64,000 bases of DNA from Hydra vulgaris (GCF_038396675.1 NC_088926.1:5110501-5174500); one strand, 5' to 3'; numbered from the stretch's first letter, positions 1 to 28,407 are shown. Program-made: numbers and translations. Notes: a model not told the origin generated them from the sequence alone.

Positions 1-678
1 TTTTTTAAAAGTGAAATTTGAGGTATTAAAAATAACATATTTTAGTTATGGCTGTGCAGCACAATACAAAAACTGCAAGAATTTCATAAATCTGTGCTAT
101 CACAAAGAGGATTTTGGTATTCCAGCCGAATGGCATTTCTTTGCCACAAGTCATGGTAAGGGCCCTTGTGATGGAGTTGGAGTAACTGTTAAACGTGAAG
201 CAGCAAAATCAAGCATACAACGTCCATACCATGACTAAATAATGACCAATTATCAATTATATACCTTTGCTAGAGAAAATATCCATGGAATTTCCTTTCA
301 ATACCTCACTGCAAATGATTTGCAAATCGAATCCACAATATTAAAGGAAAGATTTTTGAATGCTAAAACGATTCCTGGTACCCAAAAACTTCATTGCTTT
401 AAACCATTATCCACGAATGAATTTCAAGTACAAGATTATAGTTCCAGTTCTATGTCTAGAATTGAAAAAATTACATCACAGAATGTTTGCCAGCTCAACA
501 CTGGTGGATAGGTTATGTGTTGGAAAGCAATCCAGAAAAAAGAGAAGTAACCATGAACTTTCTTCACCCTCATGGTCCAAGTCAACTTTTCTCCTTCAGA
601 GATTTTCCAGATATTTTTACCGTTGATTTGAATGATCTTTTGCTAGCAGTCGAACCCAAAACTACAACTGTTCTGTAG
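1..678 (+). pseudogene. C-terminal fragment of an uncharacterised repeat-family protein
   Basis: The reading frame enters from the left edge and runs to a TAA at 236-238, continues in the same frame from 242, then shifts frame between about 440 and 487 and ends at 678. The conserved-looking block includes CAAQYKNCKNF, EWHFFATSHGKGPCDGVG and VKREAAK. From memory, proteins with this block are multicopy in cnidarians and other invertebrates, so I read it as a repeat- or transposon-derived gene. The function is not known to me. One in-frame stop and one frameshift make this copy non-functional. It could also be a decayed host gene. Confidence 0.55.
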
Positions 679-2539
<1,861 letters not shown>

Positions 2540-2877
2540 GAATAAACCGTCATAAAAGTGGTAAAAAAAATATAAAACTTGACTACGAAGATGCACTAAC
2601 GTCTTTGTTTAAACAAAACCTAAAGGGACTCAATTTTTATGTCAAAAGCAAAATCAAAGTTCACGATAAAATCCATTAACTCGAAAAAAGCAATGAATCG
2701 GTGGCCGATAACATTTTTAACATATTTAAGACACTCAATGATTATTTTTATACTGTATTTGAAGTAAAGGCGCAAGCACCGCTACCTAATTAAGAAGTAA
2801 CACCTATATTCAAAAAAGTAAGTAACTTAAAGGCAAGCAACCACCGGCCAGTTTCCAAAACCTCGGTACCTTGTAAG

Positions 2878-3266
2878 GTGTTAAAAGGTTTAATCCACAA
2901 TTGTATTATGCAGCATTATGTCAAAAATAAACTTATTACTCCAGTTCAGCATGGCTTCGTCAAACTCAGGGGGTGCACGACAACACTATTAGAATCACGG
3001 GATATTGTTACAGATGTCATCAATCAGGGTTTTATAGTAGACGTAATTTATGCAGACTTTTTAAAGAGTTCGATAAGGTATACGATCTTAGGTCAAATAG
3101 CAACCATAACTATCAACTGAGCAGAGTAAAATCGCAAGTGTCAAAATTCTCAATTTTTAACCAAGGTCCGTCATTATGGAATCAATTAAAAAATAACAAT
3201 ATAAAAGATTTGAAAAGCACTTCCTCTTTTAAACGACAAATGAAATTGCATCTCCTAAACCTCTGA
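2878..3266 (+). pseudogene. LINE reverse transcriptase remnant
   Basis: Two overlapping frames (2878-3120 and 2973-3266) encode the start of an RT domain and the C-terminal tail after it. The YADD catalytic region is absent, and a frame change accompanies the internal deletion. The tail ends SSFKRQMKLHLLNL, the same ending style as the copy at 63195. Confidence 0.7.
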
Positions 3267-3354
3267 TATATATGCGAGTATGTTTATACATGTGTGTGTA
3301 AGTATGTTTGTATATGTGTTTGTGTATGTGTACATATGAGGATGTATATATGAG

Positions 3355-3538
3355 TTTTTATTCTTCACGTAGTATTTTTCAGAAAAAATATTTTATTGTA
3401 AATTTACTAAAGTCATGTGGGCTTTAAATGTTATTGTAAATTATGTTATTGATTTTTATTCTTCACGTAGTATTTTTCAGAAAAAATATTTTATTGTAAA
3501 TTTACTAAAGCAATGTGGGCTTTAAATGTTATTGTAAA
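3355..3538 (+). repeat. Two tandem copies of a 98-base unit in the LINE 3' UTR
   Basis: The block beginning TTCTTCACGTAGTATTTTTC at 3361 recurs at 3459 almost unchanged and ends both times with TGTGGGCTTTAAATG. The tandem copies lie just before the conserved GGGGCTCTATGAAAAG end block. Confidence 0.9.
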
Positions 3539-3615
3539 GGGGCTCTATGAAAAGATTGTGGTAACACCAGTCATCCGTATCTTCTTTGAGCCCCTGTCTG
3601 TTTTATATATATTCT

Positions 3616-5105
3616 TTGTGTAAATTAAAAATTATAAAATAATTAATGGAGTTGATTCAATCAATTTTGCGCCGTCACAAACCACACTAGTGTATCGAAG
3701 ATCTAAGTATAGTTTAAAAATAAGGAGCCAGGCCTTTGAACTAGACGTTGAAAAAAACTTGAAACATGGAAGACGTCATTTTTCACTAATTGAGTAGTTA
3801 AAAACTGGAATTCCTTACTAACTACCACAGTAAGTGCACCATCACCTAACTGTTTTAAATGTAGACTTTAATAGTGCAGTTTGTTCACGCTTTTCAATTT
3901 AGCTGGCGCAGCTATAATTGCAAATGTTGTGAGAAAGGAGTTGTCTGCTTCTCTCGTCATTAGAATATGCATTTTAGATTAATTCTTTCCAAGAATAATT
4001 TAGATTAATTCTTTCCAAGAATCTTTTCCAAGAACTGTTTTTACTGTGCGTAATTTCAGTAAAGTTGTAAATAATGATTATTGATGACTGAATAAATAAC
4101 TAGTCTCATTTCTTTAAAAAATCAATAAACCTTGTTGTTGAGGCAATTAACTTTTGAATAACGTTTATGTAAAAATAATTGTTACAAAAGTTAGAATGAC
4201 AGTTATGTTTGAAATAAGCGCCATTTACTTACGAAAAAAACTCAAATAAAATTTTTTTTAATTTTGTTTTTATTTTATTGTAATGTTTTATTATTTTGTT
4301 CGTTAAACTAAATTTATAAAATTGATTTTAGAACTAAACTGTTATATTTAAAAAAGAAATTTTTTTTTTTGAAACTACCTTAAAATAATTACTTTGTTTT
4401 ATGAGAATTATTATTTTTTTTTTTTTTAGAGAATTATTACATATATATAGAATTATTACATATATATTTTAACAAAACAAATAAAACTGATATCGGTTAC
4501 ATATGAAAAAATGTCGATTTACGCCAAAGTGATAAGGCGGTTAACAGACGTCCCTTAATTAACTTAAGATGAAATTTAGGCAAGTTTAACTTAGGCGAGT
4601 TAGGAGAAAACAACTTGTCATTTTAAGCAAAAAACTTTTCTTCAACACAACTATTTTTAACACGCAATATTATTTTTTATTTCAAAAATTATATGAAAAT
4701 TTTCTCAAGAATTTTTTAATATATTCAAACCATAATTATGCAACGTTACATACCGTAACATTTTTCAGGCAAACTAGATATTTTCCCTAAATTAAAAAAA
4801 TTATAATTTTTACAACATAGTATACGTAATTCATTTATTTAAAAACCCATAATAGCTGACTCGAATAAATTTTTTATGATCAGATATTTAAAATGTGTTT
4901 AAGATTTCTGACATAATTTCAAAACGCATTTTAAATAACTGATCGAAATTATAAACACATCAAAAACAAAAAAATATACGCTTTAATCTTAAAATATTCA
5001 TATTTACTAATTGTTTTTAACCATATTTAGCACATGTTTTTACTTAAAATATTTATATTTAGCAGTTGTTTTTTTTTGAAAACTAAAATTATACCTATTA
5101 TTTAA
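3616..5105. other. Non-coding, AT-rich
   Basis: No gene or RNA recognised. Small direct repeats occur at 3973-4022 (a 24-base unit with TTAGATTAATTCTTTCC twice) and at 4430-4467. Confidence 0.6.
4878..4944. repeat. Imperfect inverted repeat
   Basis: GATCAGATATTTAAAATG at 4878 faces CATTTTAAATAACTGATC ending at 4944, with arms of about 22-26 bases and a loop of about 18. It may be a remnant of a small palindromic element. Confidence 0.6.
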
Positions 5106-5498
5106 GAATAAAGTATATAGAGAAAAAACGCAAGCGAAGTTTAAATGTTGGTCAATTGACAAATCGTCACAATCATTTTACAGTCACCTAAGTCATTTTT
5201 TCATGTTATGAGAAATAAAAAAAAAAATTTAAAAATTCCTATTTTTTCTCTGACATCAGAATAAAAAAATATATAAAAAAACTATTTTGTAATTGGTTTA
5301 AAATATTATCTTATACCCCGTTCATACTGACGATAAAACACGTTTTAATTGTCGTATTTTAAACGCGTTTTACATTTTACTATTCTCATCAAATTTAAAA
5401 TTGGTTTTAATTAAAACACGCAACGTTAAAAGTTGTTTTAATAAAACAACGTCGCGAGGTTGTTTTAATTGCGTTTTATTACCCTGAACTGTTTTTAA

Positions 5499-5845
5499 AT
5501 GGCGGAGGAAAAAGCTGTTGCTGAAGAAAAAGTTAAATCTAGAAAGAGAGCTAGACATTGGGATGATGAGGAAACAAAAATACTAATTAGTAAATGGTCA
5601 GAAGATAATATCCAAGAAAAGTTGAAGTCATGCACAAGGTTTTGTTTTGTTTTTTTCAGTTAAGTTGGATCAAATTGAAATAACTTGTTAAATAAAATCA
5701 AACCACTCGTTACTAAATAGTTTAAATAAATCACAAATAGACAAGAAGTGATTACGAATTACATTAATATTGAATAAACAAGGAAATGAATGTTTATAAA
5801 TTGTACTTTTTACAACAAGATATTTATTTCTCTTTGATAGTTAGC

Positions 5846-5902
<57 letters not shown>

Positions 5903-6698
5903 ATATTTTTTTGATTTTATAAAAGGAAAAATTTGGGAGTAAATTTTTCTATTCTTGCAAGCTTCTGGATATGAAGACAGAGATAAAGAGATGTGTAAAA
6001 CAAGAATTCACACATTGACAAGTGCATATCGCAATTATATTGATAATAAACGAAATACAAGTGGGACTGGTCCTTCCAAAAAACCATCCTGCTTTGATGA
6101 AATTGATAAGGTTCTTAGTGACAAACCAACCACATTACCAACTTTTTTGAAAAGTTCCTCAGGCATGAATGTTATTATTGAAAGAACTGCAGAAGTGAAT
6201 AATTTTAATAATTGTGTTAATGAGTTAGTAAACTGTGAACATATAGACATTGAAACTACTCCGTCAAGTTCTAAATCTGAAGAGTTGGTAAAAAAAGATA
6301 ATAGTTTTTACTTTAAAAAATCCAAAAAGAAAAAATCAAGAAGTGAGGTAATGTTTGAACAATTAAATGCCACTGTTAATAAATTTATGACCTCTCAGGC
6401 TGATATTGATCATAAAATTTTAGAAAGTATTTTAGAAAACCACAAACAAGAAGAACCATGTGTTATATTAAAAGTTCGTCAAGTTGAAGATTTATATTTT
6501 ATTGAAATAGAACTTTCATTGGCAGATTTGACACTAGAAAAACTTACTTGCACAATAAAAGAGGAATTTTCAGTTCAAGATAATGCATCTTTATTGATTA
6601 CCAAGTTACCAAATGTACTTATCCGAAATGATAAGGATGTTAAACGTCTTAAAAGTGGGACTGAGATAGAGTTTTTAATTATGATTAAAAAAATGTGA
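5499..6698 (+). pseudogene. Harbinger Myb/SANT-like accessory protein
   Basis: Exon 1 (5499-5638) starts MAEEKAVAEEKV and contains RHWDDEETKILISKWSEDN, a trihelix/SANT-like helix. A GT donor follows. Exon 2 begins near 5926 after TTTATAAAAG and stays open from about 5955 to 6698. It includes MCKTRIHTLTSAYRNYID, a linker, a basic KKSKKKKSR stretch near 6320, and an acidic-hydrophobic C-terminal part. In this family the protein helps bring the transposase to the nucleus and the transposon ends. Just after the acceptor the expected frame (KIWE, a stop, then LQASGYE) is out of phase with exon 1 and has a TAA, so this copy seems slightly damaged unless splicing differs. Confidence 0.7.
5848..5900. 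repeat. (AT)n tract in the Myb-gene intron
   Basis: About 53 bases of uninterrupted AT between the two exons of the accessory gene. Confidence 0.95.
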
Positions 6699-6783
6699 AG
6701 CAATTTCTTTGTTTTGTTATTTTTTTCTCAAAATAAAATAAACCATGCCTTTTACAACATTGTTTGAAAAAAATCATTTACAA

Positions 6784-7983
6784 CTAAACAGTTGTAAAAT
6801 AATGTTTTTTTATGGAATTTCTAATAAACTCAGCTTTATTGTCAAGTTCAATGCAACTGTGGTTTAATATAGGGTTTACTAAGTCAATTTCTGTTTGTTC
6901 AATCCATTCATTTAAATACTTTTGCTTTGTCAAAGTACAGAAGTTATGTAGTATACAACATGTTGTAACAATATTGACTGTGTGTTCAACTGTTGTATCT
7001 AATCTCTTTAAAAGACATTGAAATCGACCTTTTAATCTTCCAAATCCATTCTCCACCACCACACGACATTTACTAAGAGAAACGTTAAACTTTGCTTCTT
7101 CTATACTAAGATTTCCACGATCTGAGTAAGGTTTCATAAGCCAATTTTTAAGGGGATATGCTGAATCACCAAGGATAAGAGGACCAATTTCAATATTATC
7201 AATTATTTTAGATAAGTTTGTAGGTAAAAAGGTTCTAGCCAGACACTCTTTATATAAGGGAGAATTTTTAAAAACCCTTGAATCGTGTGATTTGCCAGTC
7301 CACCCTACAAAAATATCTCTAAATAAATACTTGCTGTCTACCAATCCCTGTAAAATAATGGAGTGATATTCTTTTCTGTTTATATAGTCCTCTGAATTTT
7401 TATGAGGAGCCTTTATTCTTATGTGACATCCATCAACTGCTCCAACTACTTGTGGAAAACCATATAATTTTTCAAAACTTACTATAATCTCCATTGTTTC
7501 TTCCCTTGAGGGTAAGGAAATGTATTTCTTCATTAAGTTATCAACAAAATGTTTACAAATTCTGTGAACTATTGTACAAACAGTTGATTTTCCTAAGCCA
7601 AATAAATTGGCTATTGTTCGGTAATCTGCAGATCCACTTAAAAAGTAAAGTGTCACAGCTAACTTCATTTCTAAAGGCAAAGATTTACGAAAGTTAGTGC
7701 CTTGTATAGGCATAAAAGGTGAAACTTCCTTGCACAGATAATTAAAGGCTGCTTTAGACATTCTTATGTTTTTTATCCAATCATCTTCGTTCCAACAGTT
7801 TACCATTGTTTCGTACCAAAAGCTTTGACTGCGAGGTTTAGTCCAAATTTTTCTGTAAACCGCAAAATTATAAGCAGTAATACAGTTTATCAGTATGTGC
7901 TGCAATTGCAGTCTTCTTTTTTTCCTTGATATGTACAATAATACTCGTAACTTCGAGATCAAGTTTTTCTTTGAGAGCGCCAT
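6784..7983 (-). CDS. Harbinger-type DDE transposase, intact
   Basis: An uninterrupted 399-residue frame starting MALSKKNLISKLRVL. A basic N-terminal region is followed by a helix-turn-helix-like stretch (TIANLFGLGKSTVCTIVHR, about residues 120-140), then the DDE_Tnp_4 nuclease fold. The catalytic residues are the D of VVGAVDGCHI, the D of LILGDSAYPLKNW and the E of VVVENGFGRLKGRF; all three are present. The SHDSRVF motif typical of the family also remains. The protein would cut and paste the element at TTA-like targets with help from the Myb-like partner. It runs convergently with the accessory gene, about 85 bases apart. No stop or shift was seen, so it may still be active. Confidence 0.93.
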   Translation of the reverse strand: MALSKKNLISKLRVLLYISRKKRRLQLQHILINCITAYNFAVYRKIWTKPRSQSFWYETMVNCWNEDDWIKNIRMSKAAFNYLCKEVSPFMPIQGTNFRKSLPLEMKLAVTLYFLSGSADYRTIANLFGLGKSTVCTIVHRICKHFVDNLMKKYISLPSREETMEIIVSFEKLYGFPQVVGAVDGCHIRIKAPHKNSEDYINRKEYHSIILQGLVDSKYLFRDIFVGWTGKSHDSRVFKNSPLYKECLARTFLPTNLSKIIDNIEIGPLILGDSAYPLKNWLMKPYSDRGNLSIEEAKFNVSLSKCRVVVENGFGRLKGRFQCLLKRLDTTVEHTVNIVTTCCILHNFCTLTKQKYLNEWIEQTEIDLVNPILNHSCIELDNKAEFIRNSIKKHYFTTV

Positions 7984-8276
7984 TTTCGAACGTTAATATA
8001 AATACTAAAGAACGTTCAATCTGAACGCAAGAAAACTGAAAACATGTTTATTATAAAACTATGTTTACATTAAAACATGTTTATTTAAAACAGAATTTAG
8101 TGTGAACTGGGTATTAAACAAAGTTATTTTTGTTTGTTTTATTGTAATGAAAAAATAGAAAAACAAAAGAAAAAATATGAATTTTTTTAAAGTTTTTATT
8201 TATTTCTTATGAAAATATGACTTAGACGGTTGTGAAATGACCGTGACCGATATGTTGGCCAGAAGTGAGTAGGGAC

Positions 8277-8806
8277 TATAGGTGCTTTATATAAAGTCAC
8301 TTATCTGCATTATTAATTTGAATAATGATGAAAATATTACAAATAAATTTAAAAAAACTAAAGTAAATATCCAAATAATTATCACGAAAAGAAAAATTAA
8401 TGGTTATTAAATAATTTAAAAAAAAAACAAATTTACATTAAAATAATATCCAACAAAACATATGTGCGCACCGTAATTATAGTAACATACTTACATTTAA
8501 GTTTAAAATTAGTAACGAGTTCCCATTTATAAAATATTGAGAAAAAACGTCAAGAAAAAAATTCAAAATAACACATTAAAACAATAAAGAAACCATATAA
8601 TTATAAAGCAATGACAAAAATTAATAAAAAAATTCAATCTTTACATAGCAGCGCAACATTGAAACTCTTTTAAAAATTGTAACTTTCTCATACTGGAACG
8701 TAAGCTTGGAAGGTAACGTTTCATTCATTATTTCATCAAAGTACAATGAATAAGCTGTTTGGATTCATAGAAATGCAAAATTGACGTTTTTAAAGCTAAG
8801 AGTTAA
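8277..8806. other. 3' flank of the Arf gene
   Basis: AT-rich sequence with no other gene recognised. It should contain the 3' UTR of the minus-strand Arf gene, but I could not single out a convincing poly(A) signal. Confidence 0.4.
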
Positions 8807-23522
<14,716 letters not shown>

Positions 23523-24600
23523 TTTGTTATAAAATATATGCTTAGACTCCTAAATTTCAATGTTCCCTAGTTAACAAAATGCCGCGGTCTACAGCTTCAG
23601 TTCCACGTCAAGTTGCTTGATACAATAATATTATGTCTCGATGATTCAAGAGAGTTTTATCAGTTCCGTAATAAAATTAACCAATAGAATTATTTTATTT
23701 CTAAAATAGTTGCAACTAAACGATACTTCAATTCGGCACATATGAAAATTATTTGTACAAACATATTGTAAATAGAAAAGGTCTATCGATGATTTTTCTT
23801 TCCCCCCCCCCCTCCCCCAGGTTTTCCAAAATTTAACTGTTCTATTTTAGATCACTTGATATATGAATTATAACATGTATATTATATAAACAGGGGCGAA
23901 TCTAGAAATGAAATGAAGGGGCGCGAATCCCTAAAAGCTGTTGGACTGCTTTATTTACTTTTGACTGAAATGTGTCGAATGCCGGTTAGCCGACTATATT
24001 TCTTGAAAAACCGACTATAAGTTGAAAATAAACTTCTTAGGAGAAGTATCACGCACCCCTCCCCCCACTTCATGTAAAATCTTCCCTGTATAGGCAACAT
24101 GTAATATAATGAATATGTAATATTAAAAAAAATGTAAAAGGGGTATATACCTATTTTAGATATATGAACGTTAAATTTTACGCATGCCTACTGAAGTAGG
24201 TATACGCAAAATGTACATTACATACCTTTCTCAAAGAGGAAATTTCTAAAGGATAGAACAACACTTAAATTTGAAAAAAAAGCTGATTATTAAGGGCAAC
24301 AGAAAAACCTGGATATAAAGAACTATAGTAAACACGGTGACAAGGCTACTAGCAATTTAGACTCGAAGTTAAACTGGGTTAGTTAAACTAAGTTACCCTT
24401 TTAGTTTTTTTAGATTATAGCCTCGGAAAAAAAGTTATCAAGCGTTCAAAAATTAAGAAAAAAAAGTAGCTTAATATACATAAACAAAAAATATACATCC
24501 ATAAAAAGAATAGTTATTTCCGTAAATGCTTGAGGCTATTTTCAAAAATTCAACTTATTTAAAAGAGGTTGTGTGGAATTTCAGAAATTTCACTCTTAAG
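23523..24600. other. Arf upstream region
   Basis: Should contain the 5' UTR and promoter of Arf; no TATA box or initiator can be singled out in such AT-rich DNA. A C-run with TCCCCC lies near 23803-23820, and a candidate small MITE lies at 23891-24088. Confidence 0.45.
23891..24088. mobile_element. Candidate small MITE
   Basis: Starts CAGGGGCGAATCTAGAAATG and ends CATGTAAAATCTTCCCTG, whose reverse begins CAGGGAAGATTTTACATG. The inner arms carry GAAGGGGCGCG and CGCACCCCTCC. No exact target duplication was found. Confidence 0.45.
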
Positions 24601-25032
24601 GGGTCGTCCATAAAGTACGTACCCCAAAAATTTTGAAATTTGACATCCCACTCTCCCCCCCCCCCTGTTGCCATGCGTACTTTTAAGTCCTTACCCCCCT
24701 TAAAAAGTACGTTCGTTTTTCATATACTTCCCCCCTAACTTTTTTTTTTCAACAAAAAAGTTTATTGAAAAAAAAAAGGTGGAGGAGGTACCTGAGATAC
24801 TTTGTACAACCACAAAGCCCTTTGTTTGCGGCACAGAATCCAAATTTAATAAACGTCTTCAAATATACATACAAATATTAATTTTCATAAAGTTAAATTA
24901 AATTGGTTAAATGCGAATAAATCTTATTGTTTTTTTTTTTCGTTTTAAAGACGAATTAAATAAAAATAAACCATACTTAAGGCGGACGTTTTTTTTCAAG
25001 CACCCCTCTTTAGTAAGTTCGTAAAAACGAGA
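24601..25032 (+). repeat. 430-base MITE-like repeat, copy 1 (inverted copy at 35795-36212)
   Basis: Begins GGGGTCGTCCATAAAGTACG and ends with CTCTTTAGTAAGTTCGTAAA. The inner short element (24601 to about 24812) has a weak inverted partner, GAGATACTTTGTACAACC. The full length matches the reverse complement of 35795-36212, including GGCGGACGTTTTTTTTC. No coding region. Confidence 0.7.
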
Positions 25033-27589
25033 TCAGTAATATTGATAACAAAGCCTAAAATAAATAAAGATGAAAAAAATGATTACAATTAGATACTTGA
25101 ATATTAAAAACATAAAGTTGAATGAGGCTTGACTTAAAACTAACAAGAAGAAATAAAAGCATTTGTTTTGACTGATTGTCTAACATGTCTTGACGTATCT
25201 ACGGGTACGTCTGGATATGTTAGACAATCCGTGGTATTAGTCCAGCCATTCATTGCATTTATCTGTGGATCTCCAAAACGCCTGGGATGTTTTAATAGGT
25301 TATAAGAAATTATTGTAGAAAATGTAAAAAGAACATATTTGCGTTTATATTTAATTCAAAAGCCAAAGGTAATAACACTTATGCTAAGTGGTTTGAAAAA
25401 AAAGTTATTTAGTAATATACTGCAAGCTGGAAGAATTTTTTTTCTCGATGGCCATACCTCACATGTAACGCTAGAACTAGTATAATTAGCAAAAGCGTAA
25501 AATTTAACTTTACGTGGGAACTGCGGCTAACTAAACATTGCTAACCAAACTTGCTATTCAAACATTATTTTTAAAACTTACTGAAAATATATCTTACGTT
25601 ATAGCTTAAAAGAAAACTATACAATATTTAGAAATTTTTATAAACCAATAAAATTAAAAACGTACAATTAATTTATTTAAACTCAATAATTATCAGAGTC
25701 AGGGTTCAGAAATTTCTGAGTCTTGACTTCTTTTAAAAGAACCCGTAAACACATTTTTTTTGCGGTTTCGATTTGTTTGCTCTTTTTTTTTTTAAACTCT
25801 GACTTAAAATTCTCTTGCCTTGAGGCTCTTGGTTGAGTAAAGACTAGAGATGGTAGAGACAGCTCTAATCTCAGTTTCATAGTTCTGAGGACGGCTGGAA
25901 GTAAAGTTTTCCAAACTTCACGGTAGCTACGCCAAACTGTTTTAATCTATTTTTTACAAATATTTATTGTCTTTGAAGTAACTTTTCATCAGTTGAACTT
26001 TACCTCTTGCAAAACTCAACAGACTTGTTTGCTCTTGGTGAGACTAACTTCAGTTCAACTGTTTTTTTTTTGGGATTTCAGTATTGATGACAACTATTCT
26101 TTAATTTGCAAAGACTCCAACAATCACATACTTAGCTCAATAGTCAATAGTCACATACCTGGCTTGAGGGTGTACTAACGCACTAATTCAATTAATTGTT
26201 GTGAAATCAGGTTTGAATCATGTGACCAAACTTTTATGTGTCTCCGCCTAGTACCTCTTTACTCGATCATCTTTCTCTTTATTTTTCATTGTCCTCATTC
26301 CTCCAGAGACTGCACTCTATTTTATTCTAATCTAATTGACCGAGCGCTTTCTATTCAATTCTCTGCCAATATTTTTTTATTTTTTATTTTTATTTGTTCA
26401 ATTTGCCGTTTGCTGTATAATATAAACCTGGCCAGAGCATTAGGAAGACAAGTTCTCTTTTCACCGAGCACCGAGCCAAGCTGTTACATCGAGGTTTTAA
26501 CACATTTGAAAAAGTTGCATACCTAATAATTAAATAAAGAAGTAAATAAACACAAAATTTTAGAAATAAAACAAACTTTACCAACAGAATTAAAGTTATA
26601 TAGTTTAAGAAATAAAATTAGACAAAAGAGAGATAACCATGAAAGTTAAGAATCTACCAAATAGCATTATGTTTTATCAAAAGTAATGAAATATAAATAT
26701 TTATTTCACTAAAATTTTAAGACTGAATTTAAAATATCATCGAAACAAAAATCAAACCATAAACAAACAAACAAAAAATTGGTACGATAAGTTAAAAAAA
26801 TGTAGTAGCGATTCTAAATATTTTACATAATTTAAATTTTAAATAATTTAAAAACCTTTAATTTATTTCAAAAAACATATTTAAAATCCAATACATCAAA
26901 CTCTATATTTAATAAATACCGTTTGGAATTAGCCTTAAAACATTTCTAATGTGCAGCTTAAAAAGTCCTGTTTTTCATTAAAAATACGAAGGAAATTTTT
27001 TCAAACAATAGTACCATGAAAATGAATTCGGTAACAATATAGTTAAAACTGGTACCGAAGGGAATAACAAAGTTAATCTCTGAAAAAATAGTTGGATATT
27101 TATGAGAAACCTCTATAAAGAAAGATTGAAATGTTACTGGAGCCAAAAATTTTATCTTTAATTCATGAGTTTGATCTCATTACCTCTCCCAAAGATTAGT
27201 TTCGTGCCTTAAGCTCCTCAAACACCTAACCCCAACGAGGAAGGGGGAAGCAATTTAAGGGGAACCATTTGCAAATTTAAGAGTCTTTTTTATATTTTAA
27301 AGAGCTTTTTTTTTAGCAATACTTGGAGGAAAATTTTTAAGAAACTAGAGTCCTAATGACAGGTTTTTTGGGTACCTCCAACCCACTAGACATGGCACTG
27401 CCGAGGATAAGGCGGAACTATTTGTAGAGAAATTTTCTTCTAATTCAAATTATGAATCAAATGGTCATATTCTTCCTGCCGTTCCAGTCAGACATTTGAA
27501 CTACTTTAGATTTAAAGTCATTTTCAACTAACGACTGATTAGTTTTCTCTTTATTATAAGCAAGGTTTTTAATAAGCTTCGGCGTCCCG
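25033..27589. other. Intergenic, no gene recognised
   Basis: AT-rich. Short open frames at 25683-25880, 25993-26178 and 26236-26526 show no domain or family. A hairpin lies at 25176-25231 (GATTGTCTAACAT facing ATGTTAGACAATC). Confidence 0.6.
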
Positions 27590-27895
27590 TTTCAAAAAAA
27601 TAACGTTACGTGACGTTACGTGACAGCAACTTTTGTCCCAATAGAACCAAGACGTTGCCGCACTTTTAAAAAAATTGTCCCGATTAAAACGTTACGTTCC
27701 GGGAATAACGTGACGTTCCGATTAAATAACCGCACTCGAAAATTTGGTGCAGTTGTGAACCAAGACGAACCAAGAATAACGTGACAAACCGTGACGTTTC
27801 GGGACTTAACGTGATTTTCGGTTTATAACTTACCAAGAATAACGTGACAAACCATGACGTTCCGGGACAAACCGTTACTTCTTGGTTTTTTACAT
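27590..27895. repeat. CpG-rich degenerate repeat of AACGTGAC-type units
   Basis: About 300 bases in which AACGTGAC, ACGTTACGT, GACGTTCCGGGA and CCAAGAATAACGTGACAAACC recur irregularly. CpG is far denser than in the flanks. No reading frame and no clear single period. Confidence 0.7.
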
Positions 27896-28238
27896 TTTTA
27901 AGCGTCTTTTATGACTTAAAGTCACTATTCAGAGCTTTTATAGGTTAATAAAATAATAAAGAATAAAAGGTGGGTATTCGAATCAGAAATTCAAATAACT
28001 TTCCGAACGTTTTTATTCAATTTTTCAGAAATTCTAACGGTGATAAAGAAATTAGAACTATTTCTTCAAAATCTTATTTTATATACCAATTTCATATAGT
28101 TAAATTGTTTTATGTCAATTAATGGTTCAAAACTTAAAAAAAAAAATTAGAATTGATAATTTGTAAATGGAAACATTTTGTTTTTTTCTGCATGGAAAAC
28201 GGTTACCCGTCATTTGATAATGCTGCCCAGGCAGTAAC
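27896..28238. other. Intergenic flank of the hAT element
   Basis: AT-rich. CGGTTACCCGTCATTTGATAA near 28200, together with GGGTACCCGGTTGCCCGGGT at 31087, looks like a GGGTACCC-rich older sequence that the hAT split. Confidence 0.4.
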
Positions 28239-28407
28239 TAGTGAATCCAAATCCGGATTTCGGAATTTCGGAATTCTGAAATTCCGTCATATTTTGAATT
28301 TTTAAAAATCCGGAATTCAAAAACGCAAGTTCCGGATTTTTCGAATTTAGAATTTCGATTATTTAATTCTTATTTTATTTTTGAAGTTATTTAGAACTGT
28401 TTTTATA

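Larger units (their letters stand above)
2540..3615 (+). mobile_element. Internally deleted CR1/L2-like LINE
   Basis: Translations show the region before the reverse transcriptase (FKTLNDYFYTVF), an early RT segment (VTPIFKKVSNLKASNHRPVS and VQHGFVKLRGCTTTLLES), then at about 3055 a jump directly to the C-terminal tail (VYDLRSNSNHNYQL to SLWNQLKNNNIKDLKS, ending at 3266). The catalytic RT core is missing, so most of the RT was deleted. The tail and the 3' UTR block at 3539-3595 match the minus-strand LINE at 62926-64000, so both copies belong to one family. The upstream frame contains stops, and the copy is dead. Confidence 0.75.
5314..8113. mobile_element. PIF/Harbinger DNA transposon, complete
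   Basis: The ends are inverted: TACCCCGTTCATACT at 5314 and, on the other strand from 8113, TACCCAGTTCACACT. The flanks carry a three-base duplication, TTA at 5311-5313 and TTA at 8114-8116, typical of PIF/Harbinger. Inside are the two standard genes in convergent order: a Myb/SANT-like DNA-binding protein on the plus strand and a DDE transposase on the minus strand. The total of 2800 bases is a normal length. An open transposase frame and a clean target duplication suggest recent insertion. Confidence 0.93.
5106..8276. repeat. Outer imperfect inverted repeat around the Harbinger element
   Basis: The arm at about 5106-5310 matches the reverse complement of about 8114-8276 outside the Harbinger ends. 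Shared landmarks, in mirror order, are a GGTCA/GGCCA block, CGTCACAATCATTTTACA versus GGTCATTTCACAACCGTC, CTAAGTCAT, and GAGAAATAAA versus AAGAAATAAAT. This suggests that the Harbinger inserted near the centre of an older palindromic element. The match is imperfect and was judged by eye. Confidence 0.5.

Noticed and set aside
26236..26584. Overlapping 64-96 residue frames on both strands, hydrophobic
   Set aside because: No start context, splice partner, domain or family. AT-rich DNA yields such frames by chance.
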